Assembly: GCA_001789205.1 (NCBI GenBank)
Contig: MFYT01000104.1
Span: forward strand, 1-22,010
Direction of reading: 5' to 3'
Length of the DNA stretch: 22,010 nt
Origin: Candidatus Raymondbacteria bacterium RIFOXYA2_FULL_49_16
GTDB taxonomy: Bacteria > Fibrobacterota > OXYB2-FULL-49-7 > XYB2-FULL-49-35
The notes below the pieces were generated by a model. The model did not search any database and was not told the origin of the DNA. It saw only the letters and a program-made list of their open reading frames with translations. The stretch's first letter is position 1. Every line of letters starts with the position of its first letter. Below are positions 18,462-22,010 of this stretch, piece by piece. The position numbers were made by a program, and so were the translations under genes.

Positions 18462-19580
18462 TCATTTCATCTCCTGCCCGCCGGTCACGGGTATTGCCTG
18501 TCCTGTTTCGTAGGTCTGGTCAATGACATATAGTATCGCCTTTGTAACATCCTCGGGAGTGCAGCCCCGCTTCATGGGCACCTTGTTCTCGTAAAAACGT
18601 TTTACATCAGCGATTGTCTTTGCTTCCGGCGCCTTGCCGGCCTTCAGGTACTGGACAAAAAGACCATTCTGCGGGTCGGACCAGAGCGGCCCTTCAAAAA
18701 AATTGCCCGGACACACGGCATTGACCTTGATGTTGTGCTCAATGAGTTCGAGCGCAAAGCTCTGCGTCAATCCAATGCCGCCGAATTTTCCGCCTGCATA
18801 AGCGAAGTTTTTTTTGCTGCCCGAGAGCCCGGACTTTGAGTTGATCTGGATAATATCCATGAACAGCTCCGGGTTTAAACGGTGCTGCAGCTTCATATAG
18901 AATGATGCGTGTTTGACGCACAAGAAATATGCTGAATAATTTATTTTAGTGACCAGTTCAAAGGTCTCAATATCCATTTCGTCCAAACCGCCTGCCCGAA
19001 GGATGCCTGCGTTGCTCACCAGAACATCGAGCCCGCCGAACGCGAGTACGGTTTCAATGCAGAGCTGTTTGATGGATTCCTCTCGGGTCACGTCTACGCA
19101 TATTGCCCGCGCAGCCCATGGCCCGAATTCAGCGCAGAGTTTATCCGCTGTTGCGCGAGCGCGCGCCTCCTGAATATCAGCCACCACAACGTGAGCGCCT
19201 TCGCGCGCCATAAGCCCGGCAATGCCCTGGCCAAAACCCTGTGCGCTGCCAGTCACTACTGCTATTTTTCCCCGAAGCCGCATTCCCGCTGTTTTGTCTG
19301 TTGGTTGAAGGGTAAAGACACCAAGGCCATTCACTTCCACGACAGCGGGAATGGCGCCTGTTTTTTTCCTAAAGGTTGCTATGATTTGCTGGAGAAGCGC
19401 ACACTGTTTTTCACTGTCAGGGGCACGGGGCACGAAAAGAACCTCGAGACCTGTGATCGGTTTTTTTCCCGTGGTAGGACGGAACCACACCACTGGCAGT
19501 AGCTCGTTGTTGCCAGAAGCCATGCGTATCGCAGTCGCGCAAAACGAGGCAAAGACCGCGTCCGATATTTTTGTCTTCAT
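18462..19580 (-). CDS. SDR-family dehydrogenase with RhaEW-like N-terminal extension (probable lactaldehyde or sugar-alcohol dehydrogenase)
   Basis: The 372-residue protein has an N-terminal extension of about 105 residues followed by a classical short-chain dehydrogenase. The coenzyme motif is 'TGSAQGFGQG', with 'VVADI' ending the second strand (Asp, NAD preference). 'SNAG' and the catalytic Tyr261-x3-Lys265 (YAGGK) follow. The extension ends in 'EVNGLGVFTLQPTDK', which resembles the linker of bifunctional rhamnulose-1-P aldolase/lactaldehyde dehydrogenase RhaEW, whose aldolase half is here a separate gene at 7886-9031. Oxidation of L-lactaldehyde is therefore the best guess; sorbitol-6-phosphate-type activity is an alternative. 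Its ATG overlaps the stop of the DeoR gene by four bases (ATGA). Confidence 0.85.
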   Translation of the reverse strand: MKTKISDAVFASFCATAIRMASGNNELLPVVWFRPTTGKKPITGLEVLFVPRAPDSEKQCALLQQIIATFRKKTGAIPAVVEVNGLGVFTLQPTDKTAGMRLRGKIAVVTGSAQGFGQGIAGLMAREGAHVVVADIQEARARATADKLCAEFGPWAARAICVDVTREESIKQLCIETVLAFGGLDVLVSNAGILRAGGLDEMDIETFELVTKINYSAYFLCVKHASFYMKLQHRLNPELFMDIIQINSKSGLSGSKKNFAYAGGKFGGIGLTQSFALELIEHNIKVNAVCPGNFFEGPLWSDPQNGLFVQYLKAGKAPEAKTIADVKRFYENKVPMKRGCTPEDVTKAILYVIDQTYETGQAIPVTGGQEMK

Positions 19581-20326
19581 AGAATTTTACCTTTGAATAT
19601 TTTTTTCAATTCCTTGTCCAAGGGATTGTCAGTTACTAGGTGGTCCACCTGATCAGCGGAACACAGGACCAGGCCGGCTGACTGGGTTATCTTTGACGAG
19701 TCGAGGAGAATGACGGTTTTTTCAGACGCTTTCATAAGCGCTTGCTTGACCATGATTTCATCCGCATACGGATCGACAAAGCCAAATCCCGGAACAAACG
19801 ACTCTGCTGAAATAAAACAAAGGTCAAAATGGTAGTTGCGGATGACCGAAACAGCCTCAGAACCGCTCAGTGTGTTGGTCATGCGGTTGAGCCTGCCGCC
19901 AGCTAAAACAAGCTGCACGTGGGGGTGTTCGGAAAGCTTGGCAAAGGTGTCCACACCCAGTGTGAGGACCTGTATGTTTTCCGGAAACATGCACTCAGAG
20001 AGATAATAGACCGTGGAGCTCGCATCCATGCCAATATGGGCCCCTGGTTTTATCAGATTCGCGGCCTTTGCCGCAATCTTGCGTTTGATATCAACATTGA
20101 GGGTTTTGCGCAGCGTATGGTCGTACAGGTTCCCCGCATAGTCGCGGCTCATAGCGCCGCCGTGAAACCGTTTGAGCAGGCCGCGGTTCTCTAATTCGAC
20201 CAGGTCGCGTTGGATAGTAATGCGCGAGGCGCGGAGCTCAGACTCCAGGTCGGAAAGCGCGACCCGCTGCCTGTCGGCAATGGCTTGCAGAATACGTTTA
20301 TGACGGTCTATTTTGAGGATCGACAT
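19577..20326 (-). CDS. DeoR-family transcriptional regulator of the rhamnose operon
   Basis: The 249-residue protein has an N-terminal winged helix-turn-helix ('ALSDLESELRASRITIQRDLVELENRGLLKRFHGGAM', about residues 23-59, split here by position only) and a C-terminal sugar-phosphate-sensing DeoRC domain with 'IGMDASSTVYYLSE' and 'LVLAGGRLNRMTNTLSG'. Such regulators usually repress sugar operons and release DNA on binding a phosphorylated sugar; DeoR-type regulators of rhamnose operons are known, for example in rhizobia. It is the first gene of the nine-gene unit and overlaps the SDR gene by four bases. It has no Shine-Dalgarno sequence, and its promoter ends about 11 bases before the ATG, so the message may be nearly leaderless. 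The ligand is inferred from context. Confidence 0.9.
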   Translation of the reverse strand: MSILKIDRHKRILQAIADRQRVALSDLESELRASRITIQRDLVELENRGLLKRFHGGAMSRDYAGNLYDHTLRKTLNVDIKRKIAAKAANLIKPGAHIGMDASSTVYYLSECMFPENIQVLTLGVDTFAKLSEHPHVQLVLAGGRLNRMTNTLSGSEAVSVIRNYHFDLCFISAESFVPGFGFVDPYADEIMVKQALMKASEKTVILLDSSKITQSAGLVLCSADQVDHLVTDNPLDKELKKIFKGKIL

Positions 20327-20337
20327 ATTTTGTTATA

Positions 20338-20376
20338 AATATATCATAATATATCATTAATAGCAATATATTTCAT
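20338..20376 (-). promoter_or_regulatory. Promoter and candidate operator of the deoR-rha operon
   Basis: On the minus strand, TTGCTA (plus 20361-20366) and TATATT (plus 20338-20343) are spaced by 17 bases, a good sigma-70-like pair. The plus strand carries a perfect 10-bp tandem repeat AATATATCAT at 20338-20347 and 20348-20357, with a looser third copy AATATATTTCAT at 20365-20376. The repeats cover the -10, the spacer and the edge of the -35, where a repressor would block transcription. That DeoR binds here is inferred. Confidence 0.6.
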
Positions 20377-20428
20377 AAGCCGCTTCATCTATTTTCATTG
20401 CCGCAAAGGAAAAGCCTTATGTATGTTT

Positions 20429-20438
20429 TATGATCATA
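20429..20438. promoter_or_regulatory. Perfect 10-bp palindrome in the divergent intergenic region
   Basis: TATGATCATA is a perfect palindrome about 15 bases before the start of the plus-strand secreted-protein gene and shares the ATCAT core with the tandem repeats nearer deoR. It could be a second operator half-site pair or part of the -10 region (TATGAT) of the plus-strand promoter. Confidence 0.3.
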
Positions 20439-20452
20439 TACAAAGGATTATT

Positions 20453-21253
20453 ATGAAATCGCTCATCATAGTATTCGCGGTACTTTCATGTTCCTGCATC
20501 GCGTTCGCAAAGAACTTCGTCGAAGACATCCCAAATGAAACATCCATTCCCAACATGCTCCTTGAACGCAAGGATTTTGATTTTCAGTACGCACCGCAGT
20601 ATCTCTGGAAGGCCCTGGAGCGTAACGCCCTTTATATCGGTATAGACACCGCCTTTCTGGCAGACGTGCGCGCCATGAACATCGGAAAAGTCGTTGACCT
20701 GCCCAAGCTGAAAAGTCTGCCCGGCGTATCGCTCTACCGTCTCGATGAATGCCAGGCGATAATCCCGGCTATTTTCATCGCCAACAATCTGCCGGTCATG
20801 TTCGAGAGGGCAAAGGACGCCACGGACACAGACCATAGCTACGCGCTTTTCTACCGGTATGTGCTCAAAAACGAAGAGGTAATTAATAAAAAAACAGAAT
20901 TTGTCTACCTGGCGCATTATATGCACAATTATATCAATGTCATCAAACAAAACGCCACAACGCGCATGGATAAAAACCAGAACCCCCTCTCGTCCGACCT
21001 CTTTGACTACGATGAAAAAAAACAGTATTCCTCCCTTACCAAGCACAACTACCAGAAGGATGTGACTATTGATGATAACAAAAACGTAAAATACGAGGTG
21101 GAATCCTACATGCTCCCCCACCTCTGGTTCGATAATATTTACGTGCTTGTGCCCTCGTCCATGTCTCAGAAAAATATAGAACAGCTCATTGAGGCAGGAT
21201 TAGGCTCGCGCGATTTCTCGTATAAGGTGCCGAAAATCCTTAAACTAATGTAA
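20453..21253 (+). CDS. Secreted or periplasmic protein of unknown function
   Basis: The start is ATG at 20453, giving 266 residues. It has AAAGGA five bases upstream, and the product then begins with a clean signal peptide (MKSLIIVFAVLSCSCIAFA, cleavage after residue 19). An ATG ten codons earlier has no ribosome site and would bury the signal. I recognise no family. The mature part is mixed alpha/beta in appearance, rich in Asn, Lys, Tyr and Asp, with a central hydrophilic stretch ('KNQNPLSSDLFDYDEKKQYSS'). It has no cysteines after the signal region except one in 'RLDECQAII', and no further membrane segment. A methyltransferase gene follows 10 bases later, so the two are probably co-transcribed. 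It is divergent from the deoR operon and may share regulation with it. Confidence 0.75.
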   Translation: MKSLIIVFAVLSCSCIAFAKNFVEDIPNETSIPNMLLERKDFDFQYAPQYLWKALERNALYIGIDTAFLADVRAMNIGKVVDLPKLKSLPGVSLYRLDECQAIIPAIFIANNLPVMFERAKDATDTDHSYALFYRYVLKNEEVINKKTEFVYLAHYMHNYINVIKQNATTRMDKNQNPLSSDLFDYDEKKQYSSLTKHNYQKDVTIDDNKNVKYEVESYMLPHLWFDNIYVLVPSSMSQKNIEQLIEAGLGSRDFSYKVPKILKLM

Positions 21254-21263
21254 AGGCCCTGCC

Positions 21264-21791
21264 ATGAAACAAAGTACAAAATTTGGCCTCATGTCACTCT
21301 TGTTCAAGATACGCGACCTGGTGCGTCCGCGCAGCCGCATTCTCGCCGAAATTGATGTGCGAGAAGGTTCTTCAATTCTTGACTTCGGGTGCGGTCCGGG
21401 AAGCTATGTGGTCTCTGCGTGCGGCCGCATTGGTCCTTCCGGCGCCTACTACGCGCTCGATAAGTTTCCCGGCGCCCTGGAATCCATAGAAAAGCTCGCT
21501 AAAAAAAATACTCTTTCAAATGTCAAAACCATCCTTTCTGAAAGCGCCACTGGCCTGGCAGACGCTTCAATCGATATCGTCTTTCTTTTCGATGTGCTGC
21601 ACCATTTGGTGGAACGCGAGGCAATTTTCCAGGAAATTTTCAGAGTACTCAAGCCCGAAGGCAGGCTTTTAGTGAATGATCATCATATGAAACACGATGA
21701 CATTGTGTCCGCTGTCTCAAAAGGCGGGTTCTTTTCCCTGTCTGCTCAAGGGCGCTATTCCCTGACTTTCGAAAAAAGCAACCCTTTCTAG
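21264..21791 (+). CDS. Small class I SAM-dependent methyltransferase (type 11-like)
   Basis: The 175-residue product has a complete class I methyltransferase core. Motif I is 'ILDFGCGPGSY' (about residues 34-44). The acidic ribose-binding position is in 'YYALDKFPGAL', and the motif IV-like segment is 'IDIVFLFDVLHHL'. 'IFRVLKPEGRLLVNDHH' forms the post-core strand. The conserved 'DHHMKHDDIVSAVSKGGFF' tail is typical of a compact subgroup of about 175-195 residues, so the gene looks full length rather than truncated. It uses SAM to methylate an unknown acceptor, probably a small molecule or lipid. AAAGG at 21252-21256, overlapping the stop of the preceding gene, is its ribosome site. Confidence 0.88.
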   Translation: MKQSTKFGLMSLLFKIRDLVRPRSRILAEIDVREGSSILDFGCGPGSYVVSACGRIGPSGAYYALDKFPGALESIEKLAKKNTLSNVKTILSESATGLADASIDIVFLFDVLHHLVEREAIFQEIFRVLKPEGRLLVNDHHMKHDDIVSAVSKGGFFSLSAQGRYSLTFEKSNPF

Positions 21792-21953
21792 GCTGACATA
21801 TTCTTGTTTTAACATATCAAAACGATATATCAATTCAATATTTTTCTCCCTTCTTTAAATACGTAAAATAAATATTATCAGCCTGTTACGTTGTCGATAA
21901 GCTTTGGATCGCACTTTGCGTTAATACTGCCAAACGACCCATGGAGGTAAAAA
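21792..21953 (+). other. Intergenic region, AT-rich, upstream of a new gene
   Basis: The first half is AT-rich, with ATATCAA at 21814-21820 and again at 21827-21833, echoing the ATATCAT repeats upstream of deoR. The only inverted repeat I see is a weak GTTTT/AAAAC, too poor to call a terminator. The promoter for the next gene is probably here, but no -35/-10 pair stands out. Confidence 0.4.
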
Positions 21954-22010
21954 ATGAGCGCGCCGAGCGAAATTTATACTGACCAGCTGGTGGAAATCCA
22001 GCCTGGGGAA
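21954..22010 (+). CDS. 5' end of an unidentified gene (runs off the window)
   Basis: ATG at 21954 is preceded by a strong GGAGG at 21943-21947 with six-base spacing. The 19 visible codons (MSAPSEIYTDQLVEIQPGE) are open to the window edge. The first residues are soluble in character, with no signal peptide. Too little is present to identify the product. Confidence 0.65.
   Translation, partial: MSAPSEIYTDQLVEIQPGE

Noticed and set aside
20423-20452. Earlier ATG for the secreted protein
   Set aside because: It has no ribosome site and would put ten residues before a well-formed signal peptide; the ATG at 20453 has AAAGGA at good spacing.

Overview
The window comes from a Gram-negative bacterium, probably from the Fibrobacterota/FCB-like part of the tree. 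The main clue is the first gene, a secreted esterase with a DNRLRE wall-binding-type module and a C-terminal FlgD/type-A-sorting-like beta domain ('FPTPFNPSTTISFAIP'), a combination common in those groups. Base composition looks moderately GC (estimated by eye). I cannot name the species. No RNA gene, CRISPR array or transposase is visible.

Layout. (1) Bases 8-79 are the 3' end of a group II intron: domain V, then domain VI with a bulged branch-point A. They run directly into a secreted SGNH esterase gene (to 1954), which has no convincing start codon of its own. The intron appears to sit inside the signal-peptide codons. (2) 2014-2823 (minus) holds an isochorismatase-type cysteine hydrolase and a possible small membrane protein. 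(3) 3018-7873 (plus) is a two-gene alpha-glucan unit: a fused trehalose synthase-maltokinase and a 4-alpha-glucanotransferase. (4) 20326 down to 7886 (minus) is one closely packed nine-gene unit: DeoR-type regulator, SDR dehydrogenase, Zn-type dehydrogenase, 2-oxoacid dehydrogenase E2, E3 and fused E1, rhamnulokinase, L-rhamnose isomerase, class II aldolase. (5) 20453-21791 (plus, divergent) encodes an unknown secreted protein and a small SAM methyltransferase. (6) A new gene begins at 21954 and runs off the window.

How the genes may work together. RhaA, RhaB and the aldolase convert L-rhamnose to DHAP and L-lactaldehyde. The SDR looks like the detached dehydrogenase half of the bifunctional RhaEW enzyme and could oxidise lactaldehyde. 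A complete E1/E2/E3 complex in the same unit would take a downstream 2-oxoacid, most simply pyruvate, to an acyl-CoA. The operon would then run from rhamnose to acetyl-CoA under one DeoR regulator. A lactate-oxidising step and a transporter are not in the window, and the substrate of the E1 complex is inferred.

The operon carries C-rich palindromic repeats in three of its intergenic gaps, and one copy lies in frame inside the E2 linker. Heptamer tandem repeats also interrupt rhaB and the E2 linker. The regulator's promoter overlaps a perfect 10-bp tandem repeat and lies so close to the start codon that the mRNA may be nearly leaderless. The maltokinase domain of the trehalose synthase fusion has His where the catalytic Asp of the HGD motif is expected.
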